A stretch of 64,000 bases of DNA from Verrucomicrobiia bacterium (GTDB taxonomy: Bacteria > Verrucomicrobiota > Verrucomicrobiia > Verrucomicrobiales > DEV007): assembly GCA_030427505.1 (NCBI GenBank), contig JAUICH010000004.1, forward strand, positions 124,001 through 188,000. Reading direction: 5' to 3'. The translations under genes were made by a program, and so were the position numbers. The notes below the pieces were generated by a model. The model saw only the letters and a list, made by a program, of their open reading frames with translations. It did not search any database and was not told where the DNA came from. Each line of letters opens with the position of its first letter. The stretch's first letter is position 1. Below are positions 36,958 to 47,241 of the stretch, piece after piece.

Positions 36958-38186
36958 CCCCGGCCCCGGACAAAGCGGCGCGTCCGGCCATTCCGCGGAC
37001 GGTCTGGATGTTGGGCTTCGTCAGCCTGTTCATGGACCTGTCTTCGGAGCTGGTGCACAGCCTGTTGCCGGTGTTCCTGGTTTCCACCCTGGGCGCCAGC
37101 ATGTTGACCGTGGGCTTTATCGAGGGCACCGCGGAAGCGGTGGCCCTCATCGCCAAGGTCTTTTCCGGGGCGCTCAGCGACTTCTTCCGGCGCCGCAAGG
37201 TCCTGATCCTCCTCGGCTACGGCCTGGCGGCGGCCACTAAGCCGCTCTTTCCCCTGGCCACATCGGTAAAGACGGTTCTCCTCGCCCGGTTCCTGGACCG
37301 CGTGGGCAAAGGCATCCGCGGCGCGCCCCGTGACGCGCTAGTGGCGGACGTGGCGCCCGCGGAGATCCGGGGGGCCTGTTTCGGGCTGCGCCAGTCCATG
37401 GACACCATCGGCGCGGTGCTCGGACCCGCCGCGGCCATCGGACTGATGTTCTGGCTGGCCAATGATATTAAGCAGGTGCTCTGGTTCGCCGTGATCCCCG
37501 CCCTGGCAGCCGTGCTGGTGATCGCCCTGGGCGTGCGGGAGCCGGAGGAACGGGAAGAAGAACAAGAACCTTCCAATACCCGGCGGGGCCGGCCGCCGAT
37601 CCGGCTGAAGGCTCTCAAGCAATTCTCCGCCGCCTACTGGCAGGTGGTCGCCATCGGAGCCGTGTTTACCCTGGCCCGTTTCAGCGAGGCCTTCCTGGTC
37701 CTGCGGGCCGAACAGGCGGGCATTGCCCTGACCTGGGTGCCCGCCGTCATGATCGTGATGAGCGTGACTTACGCCCTGTCCGCCTATCCGGCGGGCGCTT
37801 GGTCGGACCGTGTCAACCGCCGGTTCCTGCTGGCGGGCGGACTGTTTATCCTCATCCTCGCCGACCTGGTGTTGGCCGGGGCGCATTCGCCATTCCTGGC
37901 CCTCCTCGGCGCCGGTCTGTGGGGGCTTCACCTGGGCTGCACCCAGGGCATTCTCTCCGCCATGATCGCGGACGTCATTCCGCCCGAACTGAAAGGCACC
38001 GCCTTTGGTGTTTTTAACCTTGCCTGTGGCGTGCTCATGCTTGTGGCCAGCGTCATCGCTGGTGCCCTGTGGGAGCATCATGGCGCTGAAACCACCTTCT
38101 ACGCTGGCGCCGCGTTTTCCCTGGCCGCCCTGGTCCTGCTGGCCACGCTCCGAAACCGGCCCGCGCCGGAAGAAGCGACAGGTTGA
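36954..38186 (+). CDS. MFS transporter
   Basis: A 410-residue major facilitator with 12 hydrophobic segments. The loop 2-3 signature reads GALSDFFRRRKVLILLGYGLAAATKPLFP, with RFLDRVGKGIRGAPRDALVADVAP after it, and the second half repeats the GAWSDRVNRRFLLAGGLFI motif. The FLDRVGKGIRGAPRDA stretch places it among MFS proteins often annotated as unassigned efflux-type carriers. Substrate unknown. The ATG overlaps the DUF2339 stop (ATGA), the best evidence that this is the true start rather than the in-frame ATG seven codons upstream. Confidence 0.9.
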   Translation: MTPAPDKAARPAIPRTVWMLGFVSLFMDLSSELVHSLLPVFLVSTLGASMLTVGFIEGTAEAVALIAKVFSGALSDFFRRRKVLILLGYGLAAATKPLFPLATSVKTVLLARFLDRVGKGIRGAPRDALVADVAPAEIRGACFGLRQSMDTIGAVLGPAAAIGLMFWLANDIKQVLWFAVIPALAAVLVIALGVREPEEREEEQEPSNTRRGRPPIRLKALKQFSAAYWQVVAIGAVFTLARFSEAFLVLRAEQAGIALTWVPAVMIVMSVTYALSAYPAGAWSDRVNRRFLLAGGLFILILADLVLAGAHSPFLALLGAGLWGLHLGCTQGILSAMIADVIPPELKGTAFGVFNLACGVLMLVASVIAGALWEHHGAETTFYAGAAFSLAALVLLATLRNRPAPEEATG

Positions 38187-38316
38187 GAGCGGCCTATTTT
38201 CCAGCCGGAACCCTCGCGTATCTTGTCCAGTACGCCGGAGGAGTCGTGGACGGGGTATTGGCATCCATCGTGGTAGATGCAAAAATGAAGAAGCGGAGTA
38301 ATCTCCGTGGTTCCCC

Positions 38317-39195
38317 ATGATTTCCCCGGTCTCCCACTCTCCAGCTCGAAACCGCAAGCGGACACCCTACGTCCGTCCTGAGGGCCGGACGCTGAGTGAC
38401 GTCTGCGTCGAGCTGGTGGAGGAATGCCTGAACGCCGTGACCGGCCCGGAGGCCCTGCTCCTGGAAGACGTGGTGCACGACCTGCGGGTGGCGACCAAGC
38501 GCCTGCGGGCCGCCTGGCACTTGGCCAAACCGGCTGCCGGTAAAAACCTCGTCAAAGAGCGAAAGGAAGCCCTTCGCGAACTCTCCGCCTGCGTGGCGGA
38601 AAGCCGGGACGCCGCCGTGCTGCACGAACTGGCCAACCGCATTGCTTCGGAAGATCACGGACACCCCGAAGTGGCCGAATCCCTCGGCAAGGTGGCGGAG
38701 GGATTCACCCATCCCGCCGAGGAAGCCCCGCCCTCCTCAGCCCTGGAAGGTCCCTGCCAGACTGTCCGGAAGATCCTGGAAGGGGAACGCGACGCCTGGC
38801 GCTCCGTGGACTTTGGCCCCAACCAGCGCCGCATCCTGCGCGGCCAGCTCCGCCGCACCCTCCAGAAAAGCCGCGAGAAGACGGCGGAAGCCATCCGGGA
38901 CAAAGACCCCGAGGTCTGGCACGACTGGCGAAAAGCGGTCAAACGTCTCCGCTACGAACGCGAATTCATGGCCGAAATCTACCCCCGCAACCTGGGCGCC
39001 TACGACGACCGCATCAAGCGGCTGGGCACCCACCTGGGCGAACGCAACGACCTGGCCAACCTGATCCATCGCACCCACAAGATGGCTTCGCTCCCTCACC
39101 AAGATCGAAAAACCGCCCTGACCGCTCTTGCTAAGAAAGAGAAGCACCTCATGCAGCGCTGCACCCGCCTGGGAAGACGGACATTATTGAAGTGA
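38317..39195 (+). CDS. CHAD domain protein
   Basis: The 292-residue protein is a CHAD domain: VHDLRVATKRLRAAWHLAKP, RELSACVAESRDAAVLHEL, WHDWRKAVKRLRYEREFMAEIYP and LGTHLGERNDLANLI. The repeated HDxRVxxKRLR motifs with positively charged helices bind polyphosphate in characterised members. No CYTH domain is fused and no polyphosphate gene is next to it. It has no signal peptide and is probably cytoplasmic. It is transcribed in the same direction as the MFS gene, 130 bp after it. Confidence 0.9.
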   Translation: MISPVSHSPARNRKRTPYVRPEGRTLSDVCVELVEECLNAVTGPEALLLEDVVHDLRVATKRLRAAWHLAKPAAGKNLVKERKEALRELSACVAESRDAAVLHELANRIASEDHGHPEVAESLGKVAEGFTHPAEEAPPSSALEGPCQTVRKILEGERDAWRSVDFGPNQRRILRGQLRRTLQKSREKTAEAIRDKDPEVWHDWRKAVKRLRYEREFMAEIYPRNLGAYDDRIKRLGTHLGERNDLANLIHRTHKMASLPHQDRKTALTALAKKEKHLMQRCTRLGRRTLLK

Positions 39196-39405
39196 GTCCA
39201 GGCTGAATGGATAACCTGATCGATTCCTCCGGTCTCCTGGTTTCGAAAACGGACGCATCTTCCCAAAAGAACTCTGCCCCTAGACCACTTCGTTTTGATT
39301 AACGTGTCTGTACGTCAGGCGAAATAGGTTCAAGGCAGCATCCCTGCGCCGAACCCGCGGCTGGTAGGCGCCCCGGACGTGATGGCCACTGCCTGGCACG
39401 GTGCC

Positions 39406-40263
39406 TCACCGGCGGATGGCGCGGTCGAGGAGGTTGTTGTAGATCTGCTTGCGCTCCTGCATGCCAAGGCCGCGGTTGCGGTACTCGAACATCTTGACGT
39501 TGATGGCTTCGCGCTGGGCGGTGGAGAGCTGGGCGATCTTGGAGATGACCTCGGGTGGAATGGTCTCGCGATCGCCGTAGCCGTCGGCCTGGAAGCCGTC
39601 GCGGATGTTGCGGGCGGCGCGGCGGGCATCGGCCAGCTGGTCCGGGGTGAGGACGCCGGGGTCGGGCCCTCCGTGGGGACCGGTGCCTCCGCCGGGGGTG
39701 CCGTTTCCGATCTGGTTGGACACGCGAACGCCATGGGTCCCGATGGAGCCCGGTGGCGGGGCTTCCTGGTAGTGGATGGGGACGACGCCGGCTCCGGCGA
39801 GCCGGATGTGGGCGGTGAGGCTCTTGATGTCTGAGTGGTCGCCTTTTACCTCCATGAGTTGCCAGCCTTCGGAATTGGTCTTTCCGGAGACCAGGTGGGT
39901 GGCGCCGGTGTCGAGATCGAGCACGGTGGCAATGGTTTCTTCTTCGATGCGGGCCAGCCCGGTGAGGATGAGCTGGCTGGAGGGATTCAGGGGCCGGAGG
40001 AAGGGCGAGTTCTCCATGAGCGCGGCGAAGTGGTCGCGGGAGACGGGAACAGGAAGGTCTCCGGGCGCGGCTTCGCTTCCTGGTAAGTCGGCCTGGTTGT
40101 TGTCTCCTCCCTGGGCCGGGGCGCCGCCTTCTTCAGCCCCCGGGGACGGCGTGGTGACAATGTTAGGGGCGGAAGAGGATTGCTGAGCAGGCAGGAAGAC
40201 GGGTGCCAGGAGCACACCGGCGGTCAGGACCTGAAGCTGCGGGATCAGACTACGGCGAATCAC
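39406..40263 (-). CDS. Secreted protein, unknown function
   Basis: A 285-residue protein with a signal peptide (SLIPQLQVLTAGVLLAPVFLPAQ). A Gly/Pro/Asp-rich linker is followed by a compact central part (LRPLNPSSQLILTGLARIEEETIATVLDLDTGATHLVSGKTNSEGWQLMEVKGD), a second Gly/Pro-rich linker and a helical C-terminus (QLSTAQREAINVKMFEYRNRGLGMQERKQIYNNLLDRAIRR). The central strand pattern is reminiscent of PilP/GspC-like modules, which is only a similarity of style. It precedes another minus-strand gene of unknown function. Confidence 0.65.
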   Translation of the reverse strand: MIRRSLIPQLQVLTAGVLLAPVFLPAQQSSSAPNIVTTPSPGAEEGGAPAQGGDNNQADLPGSEAAPGDLPVPVSRDHFAALMENSPFLRPLNPSSQLILTGLARIEEETIATVLDLDTGATHLVSGKTNSEGWQLMEVKGDHSDIKSLTAHIRLAGAGVVPIHYQEAPPPGSIGTHGVRVSNQIGNGTPGGGTGPHGGPDPGVLTPDQLADARRAARNIRDGFQADGYGDRETIPPEVISKIAQLSTAQREAINVKMFEYRNRGLGMQERKQIYNNLLDRAIRR

Positions 40264-40396
40264 GAAAGAAACGGGGTCAGTTCCGCTAAGGGTGCGAAAA
40301 ATTTTCCCGGTTTGTAAAGCGTTGCGGGTGACGGGATTGCGTGACCGGGCCCGCGGCGGGAAGCTGCTTCTTCTTGTTCCTCCCCTCTCCCGCTTC

Positions 40397-40900
40397 TCAA
40401 TGGATAGGGACGTGGTTTCCCAGGGCGGACTCGTAGATCTGGTGGATCTGGTAGGTTTGCTGGGCGCCCAGCTTTTGCCCGAGCTGTGCCATGACGTAGA
40501 GGGTGAGGGCGGCGAACAGGATGAGCCCCAGAGGCCAGAAGGCCCACGGGTAGGTCCCGATGGCCCACTGGGTAAAGGCGAAGGTGCCCACGATGAAGGC
40601 GAGGACGCCGAGGATCATGTAGCCGCAGAGGAAGAGCCCCCAGACGTTGGCATTCGGGCCGTAAATGCCGCGGATCTGGGTCTTCGTGCCGTCGTCCGTG
40701 GCTTCGAGATCGAGGTGCAGCCGCGGGGACCAGAAATGGCGTTCTTTCTCCGGGATGCGGATGCAGAGAAAGCCGGGAAAACACTTCACCTCGTAGTCGC
40801 ACCCGCTTAGCTGGGTTTGTTCGAGGATCTTTTCTTCGACGGCTTTCGGGGTGAGCTCGGCCAGTTGTTGGAATCGTGGCCGGAAATTAAAGCTACTCAT
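40397..40900 (-). CDS. Membrane protein with soluble N-terminal domain, unknown
   Basis: The 167-residue protein has an N-terminal alpha/beta part (SFNFRPRFQQLAELTPKAVEEKILEQ to RLHLDLEATDDGTKTQIRGIYGPNANVW) and two transmembrane helices (LFLCGYMILGVLAFIVGTFAF and WAFWPLGLILFAALTLYVMAQL). It lies upstream of the secreted protein gene on the same strand, 133 bp apart. No family recognised. No obvious catalytic motif. Confidence 0.65.
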   Translation of the reverse strand: MSSFNFRPRFQQLAELTPKAVEEKILEQTQLSGCDYEVKCFPGFLCIRIPEKERHFWSPRLHLDLEATDDGTKTQIRGIYGPNANVWGLFLCGYMILGVLAFIVGTFAFTQWAIGTYPWAFWPLGLILFAALTLYVMAQLGQKLGAQQTYQIHQIYESALGNHVPIH

Positions 40901-41143
40901 GGCATGGTCCCTCCGTCAGTTGCTCGCGTTTCCCTCTCTCTACGACTCCTCTTTTTCCGTCTTCTGGTTTGCTCCAGTCGATCAATTGCGGCGGGGAAGG
41001 TCAAGTCTGTGTCTTGGTGGACTGAAGGCCCAAGAACGTATCGAATCAGTCGTTTTGTTGGGGGCTGTGGGGAACGAGCTTTTACCGGCTTGAGGAGCGG
41101 CAGCTGTTTTATTTAACTGGGTCGTTTTGGCGGAATTTCTTCT

Positions 41144-41238
41144 GCACGCCAAGGGCGTGCCCGTCGATAGCCCGGGGTGAAACCCCGGGAACCTGTCCGG
41201 CACAGATTTCCGCCCCAACGGGGCGGGCGTGGCGTTCG
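41144..41238 (+). repeat. Three-hairpin REP-like element, copy A1
   Basis: The 95 bp unit contains three perfect hairpins with 3-base loops: GCACGCC-aag-GGCGTGC (41144-41160), CCCGGGGT-gaa-ACCCCGGG (41171-41189) and CGCCCC-aac-GGGGCG (41211-41225), ending GCGTGGCGTTCG. It is identical to copy A2, 370 bp further on. The gap 40901-41143 before it shows nothing recognisable. Confidence 0.92.
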
Positions 41239-41325
41239 CGAAAGCTACAACGTTCTGGAGGCACGATCAGACGGGTGGTTCACTGTATCTACCATTCGAA
41301 TATCGAAACATTTCTCTGTCTGACC

Positions 41326-41434
41326 GCGCCACGCGCGCCCCTGCAGGGCGCAAACGGTGGGTGGGTTTTTTCCCAGGGTTCCCGTTGGTCACCCTGGGCT
41401 ATCGACGTAGGCCCCTTTGGGGCCTTGGTCGTGG
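41326..41434 (-). repeat. Three-hairpin REP-like element, copy B1 (inverted)
   Basis: In inverted orientation relative to A1, with the same GCGTGGCG end and a central CCCAGGGT/ACCCTGGG stem, but a longer loop in the middle hairpin (gaccaacggga). The outer stems, GCGCCCC/GGGGCGC-like and GGCCCC/GGGGCC, are kept. It is a diverged copy. Confidence 0.8.
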
Positions 41435-41513
41435 GAGCGAGCTGGGGCGTTTGGGTTGCCGCTTAGGTGGAGTCTCGTCTTCGCTTTGGTGGTACCTCGG
41501 TGGCGCTCCTTCC

Positions 41514-41608
41514 GCACGCCAAGGGCGTGCCCGTCGATAGCCCGGGGTGAAACCCCGGGAACCTGTCCGGCACAGATTTCCGCCCCAACGGGGCGGGCGT
41601 GGCGTTCG
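41514..41608 (+). repeat. Three-hairpin REP-like element, copy A2
   Basis: This unit repeats A1 exactly over 95 bp, including all three hairpins and the ACCTGTCCGGCACAGATTTC linker. The identity at 370 bp distance indicates recent copying or gene conversion. Confidence 0.92.
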
Positions 41609-41693
41609 TGGTAAGAATAGGGTTTTCCAAAAGATATAACGATGGTCTACCGTGGGGGATACTTTTCTGGATCTCCTTTCTGGAGCTGGATTA

Positions 41694-41793
41694 CGAACGC
41701 CACGCGCGCCCTTTCAGGGCGCATTTGCCCTCTATCGCTGTACCCAGGGTTTCACCCTGGGCTTTCAACGTAGGCCCCGTTGGGGCCTTGGCG
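41694..41793 (-). repeat. Three-hairpin REP-like element, copy B2 (inverted)
   Basis: The inverted unit next to the transposase gene has stems GCGCCCT-ttc-AGGGCGC (41706-41722), CCCAGGGT-ttc-ACCCTGGG (41743-41761) and GGCCCC-gtt-GGGGCC (41773-41787). Compared with A1 on the same strand sense, base-paired positions differ in a compensating way. The boundary CGAACGCCACGC is the reverse complement of the A-copy end. Confidence 0.88.
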
Positions 41794-41911
41794 CGGCGCG
41801 GGCATTTTATCCAAATTGGTAACATTTCCCTGCTTCTCTTGCTTAACCGGCCTTTCCTACTTCGCATGTTTTGCATGCGTCGCTTTATCCGCTAGGTTTC
41901 AATCTTTCCCG

Positions 41912-42361
41912 ATGCCTCAATCTCTTGCCAATCTCCTCGTCCACCTGGTCTTCAGCACTAAAGAACGGGGCGCGTGGCTGAAGGATGAATGGCGGCAGGA
42001 CCTTCATGCTTACATTGGTGGGATACTCAAGCGGCGCGGCTCCAGCCTGCTCGCCGCGAACTCAGTGGACGATCATATTCACCTCCTCTTTCCCCTGCCC
42101 AGGACCGTCACCATGGCGGATCTCGTCAAGGAGATCAAAACCGGTTCATCAGTCTGGATTCACGAAAACACCTCATTCAAGCACTTCCAGTGGCAGGCCG
42201 GATATGGCGCGTTCTCGCTCAGTTCGTCTCACAAAGATGCCGTCATGGATTACATCGCAAAACAGAGAGAACATCACCAAAAGGTCTCTTTTCAGGACGA
42301 GTTTCGCCGGCTCCTGAAGAAGAACGATATCCCTTTCGATGAGCGCTACGTGTGGGACTAA
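41912..42361 (+). CDS. REP-associated tyrosine transposase (RAYT, IS200-like Y1 HUH transposase)
   Basis: A 149-residue Y1 transposase of the IS200/TnpA_REP type. It shows the HUH motif DDHIHLLF (His55, His57), the catalytic Tyr114 in VMDYIAKQREHHQKVSF, the family stretch GYGAFSLSSS and the C-terminal FRRLLKKNDIPFDERYVWD. Such enzymes cut and join single-stranded DNA at hairpins; domesticated RAYTs act on REP sequences. The frame could be opened at 41780, but the extra 44 residues lie in the repeat B2 flank, so MPQSLANLLVHLVFSTKERG is the natural start. The four hairpin units directly upstream are its probable substrate. All catalytic residues are intact, so the gene may be active. Confidence 0.9.
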   Translation: MPQSLANLLVHLVFSTKERGAWLKDEWRQDLHAYIGGILKRRGSSLLAANSVDDHIHLLFPLPRTVTMADLVKEIKTGSSVWIHENTSFKHFQWQAGYGAFSLSSSHKDAVMDYIAKQREHHQKVSFQDEFRRLLKKNDIPFDERYVWD

Positions 42362-42415
42362 GATTCTATTGCAGGCATGACAGCCAGGGCTGGGCGCCAA
42401 GCGGCTGCAATCACC

Positions 42416-43876
42416 TCACACAAACACCTCCCTCACCACCTCTCCTCCGAACACGGTGGGGATTTCGTCGCGGTTGTTGTGGCTGTAGATGACTTTGTAT
42501 TGGTCGAGGCCAAGGGCGTTGAGGATGGTGGCGTGGAGGTCGGCGGGTGAGAGGGGGCGCTCGACGGGGACGAAGCCGAGGTCGTCGGTGGCGCCGATGA
42601 CTTGACCGCCTTTGACGCCGCCGCCGGCCATCCAGAGGGTGTAGCCGGCGGGCGAGTGGTCGCGGCCGCGCTTTTCGCCCTTGGCGCTGCCTTCGGTGGT
42701 GGGGGTGCGGCCGAACTCGCCGCCCCAGACGACGAGGGTGTCTTCGAGGAGGCCGCGTTGCTTAAGATCAGTGAGCAGGCCGGCGATGGGCCGGTCGACG
42801 GCCTGGGCTTGCTTGCGGTGGTTGCTTTCCAGGCTGCCGTGGGCGTCCCAGCCGCCGTTGCGGAGCTGGATGCAGCGAACGCCTTTCTCGACGAGGCGGC
42901 GGGCGATGAGGCACTGACTTCCATACTCAGCCGTGGCTTTGTCGTCCAGGCCGTAGAGACGGCGAATGTGCTCGGGCTCGGTGCCGAGGTCGAAGGTTTC
43001 GGGCGCGGAAGCCTGCATGCGGAAGCCGAGTTCGTAGGAGGCGATGCGGGCTTCCAGCTCGGTATCGATGCCCTGGCTGGCGAGGTGTTTCTGGTTCATC
43101 CAGTCGATGAACTTCAGTTGCTCGCGGCGGTTGGTATCGGTGTAACCGGCGGGCATTTTGGTGAAGGGCACACCGTTTTTCCCATCGACCACGGTGCCCT
43201 GGTATTTCGAGGGCAGGAAGCCGGGCCCCCAGCCGGAGCGCTGGGGCGCGGGGCCGGTGGTGTTTGACAGCATGACGACGAAGCCGGGCAGGTCGCCGCT
43301 CTCGCTGCCGAGGCCGTAGGTGACCCAGGCGCCCATACTGGGGCGGTCGCCCAGGGCGGTGCCGGTCAGCGCCACGCACTCGCCCGGGCCGTGCACGGGG
43401 ATGCGGTGATTCATGGAGCGGATGACGCAGAGGTCATCCACGAGCTGCGCGGTTTCGGGAAAAAGCTCGGACACGGCGATGCCGCTCTGCCCGTACTGCT
43501 TAAAGGAAAAGGGCGAGGCCATGAGGGGCGAGCTGACGCCGGAGCGCGGAATCTTCGGCACGTTAACGGCGATACTCTCCGGAACGGGCTGACCTTCCAG
43601 CTTTTGCAGGAGCGGCTTAGGGTCAAAGGTATCCGTCTGGCCGGGGCCGCCGCTCATGAAGAGGAAGATGACGCTCTTGGCCCGGGGCGGCAGGTGCGGC
43701 CCCACGAGGTGGGGGCGGGTGTGGTCCCCTTCCCGGCTGGAGGCGTAGAGTCCTTCCTGCGCGAGGAGGGAGGCCAGGGCGATGGAGCCGAACCCCAGCG
43801 TGCTGCTTTCCAGCATGGCGCGGCGGGTGAAGAGCCGGGGGCTGTGATGATGGTGAAAAGGCTGCGGCTCGTTCAT
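42416..43876 (-). CDS. DUF1501 family protein, Tat-exported
   Basis: The 486-residue protein has a Tat-like leader ([23 protein letters not shown]) and the DUF1501 series: [36 protein letters not shown]-type region [60 protein letters not shown] and [21 protein letters not shown]. This is the sulfatase-like planctomycete/verrucomicrobial type. Its ATG overlaps the upstream gene's stop by 4 bp (ATGA), the classic PSD1-DUF1501 couple. The second DUF1501 in this window, at 13266, belongs to the different DUF1800-linked branch. Confidence 0.92.
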   Translation of the reverse strand: MNEPQPFHHHHSPRLFTRRAMLESSTLGFGSIALASLLAQEGLYASSREGDHTRPHLVGPHLPPRAKSVIFLFMSGGPGQTDTFDPKPLLQKLEGQPVPESIAVNVPKIPRSGVSSPLMASPFSFKQYGQSGIAVSELFPETAQLVDDLCVIRSMNHRIPVHGPGECVALTGTALGDRPSMGAWVTYGLGSESGDLPGFVVMLSNTTGPAPQRSGWGPGFLPSKYQGTVVDGKNGVPFTKMPAGYTDTNRREQLKFIDWMNQKHLASQGIDTELEARIASYELGFRMQASAPETFDLGTEPEHIRRLYGLDDKATAEYGSQCLIARRLVEKGVRCIQLRNGGWDAHGSLESNHRKQAQAVDRPIAGLLTDLKQRGLLEDTLVVWGGEFGRTPTTEGSAKGEKRGRDHSPAGYTLWMAGGGVKGGQVIGATDDLGFVPVERPLSPADLHATILNALGLDQYKVIYSHNNRDEIPTVFGGEVVREVFV

Positions 43877-46800
43877 GGGATGTAGAGGAACTCGTTAAGA
43901 TTGATCAGCGCGTGGCAGAACTGCAAGAGCGCGGTCGCGGAATCGGCTTCGGTGGTGGCGCCGGACTGAAGCCAGGCGATGGCTTGTTCGCGTTCGTCTT
44001 TGTCCGGCTGACGGCCCAGGGTGGTGAGGAAGGCGGTCTCCACCTGGCGGGCGGGATCGTTGCCAGCGGTCTGGCTTACTTCCTTGGCCAGGACTTCGGC
44101 GCGGTGCATCATGAAGCCGCTGTTCAGCAGGTAGAGCGGCTGGAGGGCCACGGTGGAAACGCCGCGCTGGGGACAGCTGGAGATGAGCTCCGGCGCGTCG
44201 AACATTTCCATGACGGTGGGCATGTCGCTGCGGCGCTGGTAGAGATAGAGGGTGCGGCGCAGGGCTTTCTCGTCGCGCTCGGGCGGGACGCTGGGGCCGC
44301 CGATGGTGTCGTCCAGCTCGCCGGTGGCGACGAGCACGGCGTCGCGAATGGCCTCGGCCTCCAGGCGGCGGCGCGGCCAGTTCCAGAGCAGGGTGTTTTC
44401 GGGATCGATGGCGGCGTTTGCCTCGCTGTGCAGGCGCTGCTGGCGGTAGGTGGCGGAGAGGACGATCTGGCGGTGGAGGTGTTTCGTGCTCCAGCCGTTT
44501 TCCATGAGTTCAGAAGCTAACCAGTCGAGCAAGCCGGGGTGTGTGGGCGGCGAGCCCAGGGTGCCGAAATCGCTGGGCGTGGTGACGATGCCCTGGCCGA
44601 AGTGCCACTGCCAGAGGCGGTTCGCCCAGACGCGGGCGGTCAGGGGATTTTCCCGGCTGGTCAGCCACTGGGCGAACTCCACGCGGCTGACGCCGTCCGG
44701 CTTCACGGGCGTGGGGCCCAGCACTTCCGGCCACCCGCCGGTGACCTCCGGCCCGGGCCGGCTGACATCGCCGCGGACCAGGATGTGGCCGCGGGTGTCT
44801 TTCAGGCCCTGGGCGTCCCACACGATGGGGTCGCGATTCACCACGGGCAGGCGTTCGATGCCGGGGTCGCTCTGGCCGGGCGCGTGGAAGCCCCAGGTGT
44901 GCGGCTGAGTGGTGTGCTCGAAGCGCTTACTTTTAACGAGCTTGTTCGCCTCGCTCATGTAGAACTTGTAGGCGCCGGCTTCCATCCAGTTTTCGAGGTC
45001 GGTGGGGTTCGGCGTTCCGGCATCGCGCAGGGAGAGGTTGCCGAGCTGGCCGTTCACGAAGAATGCCTGGAGGCGGTAGTAGTCGCGCTGGCTGATGGGG
45101 TCGAACTTGTGGTTGTGGCACTGGGCGCACTCCATGGTCAGGCCCAGGATGGCGCTGCCGGTGGCATTGGTCATGTCCACCAGCACGTCATTGCGCTGCG
45201 CGGCCTTGTCCATGTTGTTGCCGCTGATGCGGGCGGCGGCCAGGAAGCCGGTGGCGATGAGGTTTTCGTCGGCGTAGGGTTGCAACTCGTCCCCGGCGAG
45301 CTGCTCGGTTAGAAAGCGGTCGTAGGGTTTGTCGGCATTGAAGGCGGCGATGACGTAGTCGCGATACCGCCAGGCGTAGGGCCGGGGGATGTCGTGCTGA
45401 TAGCCCTGGCTTTCGGCCCAGCGGGCCAGGTCCAGCCAGTAGCGGCCCCAGCGCTCGCCGTAGTGTGGGGAGTCGAGCAGTTCCTCCACCAGGGCGGCGA
45501 AGGCAGCCTCGGGATCTTTCGCGGAGGCGGTGAGGAAAGCGTCTATCTGCTTAGGCGTCGGTGGCAGGCCAATGAGATCCAGGTAAAGGCGGCGCACCAG
45601 GACCCGGGGCGGCGCCTCGGCGGCGGGGGTCACGCCTTCCGCCTCCTGCCGGGCGCGGATGAAGGCATCCACCGGCGTGCGGACCCAGCCGGCCCGTTTC
45701 AATTTCGGAAGGGCGGGGCGTTCGATGCGCTGGAAGGCCCAGTGATCCGTCTGAATGCGCGGGGTGGGCAGCAGCGTTTCGTCCCAGGTCATGCCCTGCT
45801 CGATCCACGCCGCCAGGAGGCCGACTTCCTTTTCAGAGAGCGGGTCTCCCCCACCCTCTTCCGGCGGCATGCGGTCCTGGGGATTCGCTTCGGTGATCTT
45901 TTCCAGGAGGCGGCTTGACCGGGCCTTGCCGGGTTCCGCCAGCGGATCGCCCGTGCTGTAGCCCAGGATCTCGTTGCGCACGTCCAGCCGGTAGCCGGAG
46001 TCCGGTTTCTCGCCGGAGTGACATTTGAAGCAGCGCTCTTTCAGCAGCGGATACACATCGTGAGAAAAGTTCACCGCGCCCGCCCACGGCTCGCCCGGCA
46101 GCGGCTGAGGCACTTCGGTCAGGCTGGGCGCGCTGACGGCTTTCATGACGTCTTCCCAAGTGCGGCTCAGCACCAGGTCATCGATCCAGATGCGGTCCTC
46201 GCGCTCCGTCTTTCGCCCGGTGGAAAAGCCGACCCAGCGCACGAAGTTCACGCTCTGCTGATCGCGGATAGACGCGGCGGGCTGGCCGAGGTCTTCCGGT
46301 GTGGGGTTCACCCAGAGGTCGAAGCGGTCGAAGTCCGCGCGCTCCGTGGGCTCGGATTTCGAAAGGCGTCCGACCAGGACGTAGTCGCGCCCGCGCTCCA
46401 GTTCCACGGCACTGAAAGCCGTGTGCGCCGCGCCGATGCGGACCATGAACACTGCCTTCCCCTTCTTCGGCCCGGATTCCGCGACGTGGACCCCCAGGTT
46501 CGGCACGTTCTCCGAATGCGTCGCCGTGTCCGTCCCCTCCAGCCGGTCCAGCCACAGCACAAAAAACTCGCTGTCATCCTCCGGTGGGTCATAGCGGAGA
46601 GTGAAGCGCACAAACAGTTCGCTCCCCCGGAACGGCGCCGCCAACTGCCGCCGCAACGCATTGTTCCGGTCCCCCGTCCCCCGGATGAGAACGCCCGGCT
46701 GGTCTTTATCGCCACCGCCCTCCCCCTCCGCCATCGTCCCCGGCAGGATCGCGGAAAGCTTCCAGCCCCTCTCAAACCCGATGCCCCGGACGGGTTCGGT

Positions 46801-46956
46801 CAAGTCAATCCCCGTGGCCGCAAAGCCGTCCTCGGCGATGCGGGATTCGTCGGCGAGGGCCGTTGGAGTGGTCGCAAAGGTCCCAGCCATCGCGAGGGCG
46901 ATGGCGGCATAAACTGGGGTGAAAAAAATTGAAGCGAAGCGCGTGAAACGACTCAT
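43873..46956 (-). CDS. DUF1549/DUF1553 planctomycete cytochrome C (PSD1) protein
   Basis: About 1027 residues with a signal peptide ([25 protein letters not shown]). A LamG/lectin-like first part of roughly 230 residues precedes the PSC1 cytochrome motif [26 protein letters not shown], then DUF1549 ([65 protein letters not shown]) and DUF1553 ([69 protein letters not shown]). One CxxCH is seen. The protein is periplasmic and probably works with the DUF1501 partner in degrading sulfated or complex organic matter. The ATG at 46956 is preferred to a TTG at 46986. Confidence 0.92.
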   Translation of the reverse strand: MSRFTRFASIFFTPVYAAIALAMAGTFATTPTALADESRIAEDGFAATGIDLTEPVRGIGFERGWKLSAILPGTMAEGEGGGDKDQPGVLIRGTGDRNNALRRQLAAPFRGSELFVRFTLRYDPPEDDSEFFVLWLDRLEGTDTATHSENVPNLGVHVAESGPKKGKAVFMVRIGAAHTAFSAVELERGRDYVLVGRLSKSEPTERADFDRFDLWVNPTPEDLGQPAASIRDQQSVNFVRWVGFSTGRKTEREDRIWIDDLVLSRTWEDVMKAVSAPSLTEVPQPLPGEPWAGAVNFSHDVYPLLKERCFKCHSGEKPDSGYRLDVRNEILGYSTGDPLAEPGKARSSRLLEKITEANPQDRMPPEEGGGDPLSEKEVGLLAAWIEQGMTWDETLLPTPRIQTDHWAFQRIERPALPKLKRAGWVRTPVDAFIRARQEAEGVTPAAEAPPRVLVRRLYLDLIGLPPTPKQIDAFLTASAKDPEAAFAALVEELLDSPHYGERWGRYWLDLARWAESQGYQHDIPRPYAWRYRDYVIAAFNADKPYDRFLTEQLAGDELQPYADENLIATGFLAAARISGNNMDKAAQRNDVLVDMTNATGSAILGLTMECAQCHNHKFDPISQRDYYRLQAFFVNGQLGNLSLRDAGTPNPTDLENWMEAGAYKFYMSEANKLVKSKRFEHTTQPHTWGFHAPGQSDPGIERLPVVNRDPIVWDAQGLKDTRGHILVRGDVSRPGPEVTGGWPEVLGPTPVKPDGVSRVEFAQWLTSRENPLTARVWANRLWQWHFGQGIVTTPSDFGTLGSPPTHPGLLDWLASELMENGWSTKHLHRQIVLSATYRQQRLHSEANAAIDPENTLLWNWPRRRLEAEAIRDAVLVATGELDDTIGGPSVPPERDEKALRRTLYLYQRRSDMPTVMEMFDAPELISSCPQRGVSTVALQPLYLLNSGFMMHRAEVLAKEVSQTAGNDPARQVETAFLTTLGRQPDKDEREQAIAWLQSGATTEADSATALLQFCHALINLNEFLYIP

Positions 46957-47241
46957 GACAGCGGGGTTTCCTCTGTATTTTGCCAAGGACCTCGAAATCT
47001 AACGAAAAAAGGGAAAGTTTTTCGAGCAGGGGAGGTGGGCGTGGACCAAGTGCCGGGGAAGAACTGGATGTAAAGCGGGCATGAATCGGAAATTACGAAT
47101 TGACGCTAAGCAGTTCACGTCGAATTCTGAGACCGATCTTGACCAAGCTCCTGCCTAGAACCCGAATTAGCCGACCAGCCTTACATGCTAGAGGCAAGAT
47201 TTCACTGATTTGTTAATTGGTTCGGAAACACCCCAATACAC

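Noticed and set aside
41144-41793. Possible CRISPR array
   Set aside because: Units are about 95 bp or longer, alternate in orientation and contain several hairpins; no cas gene is nearby.
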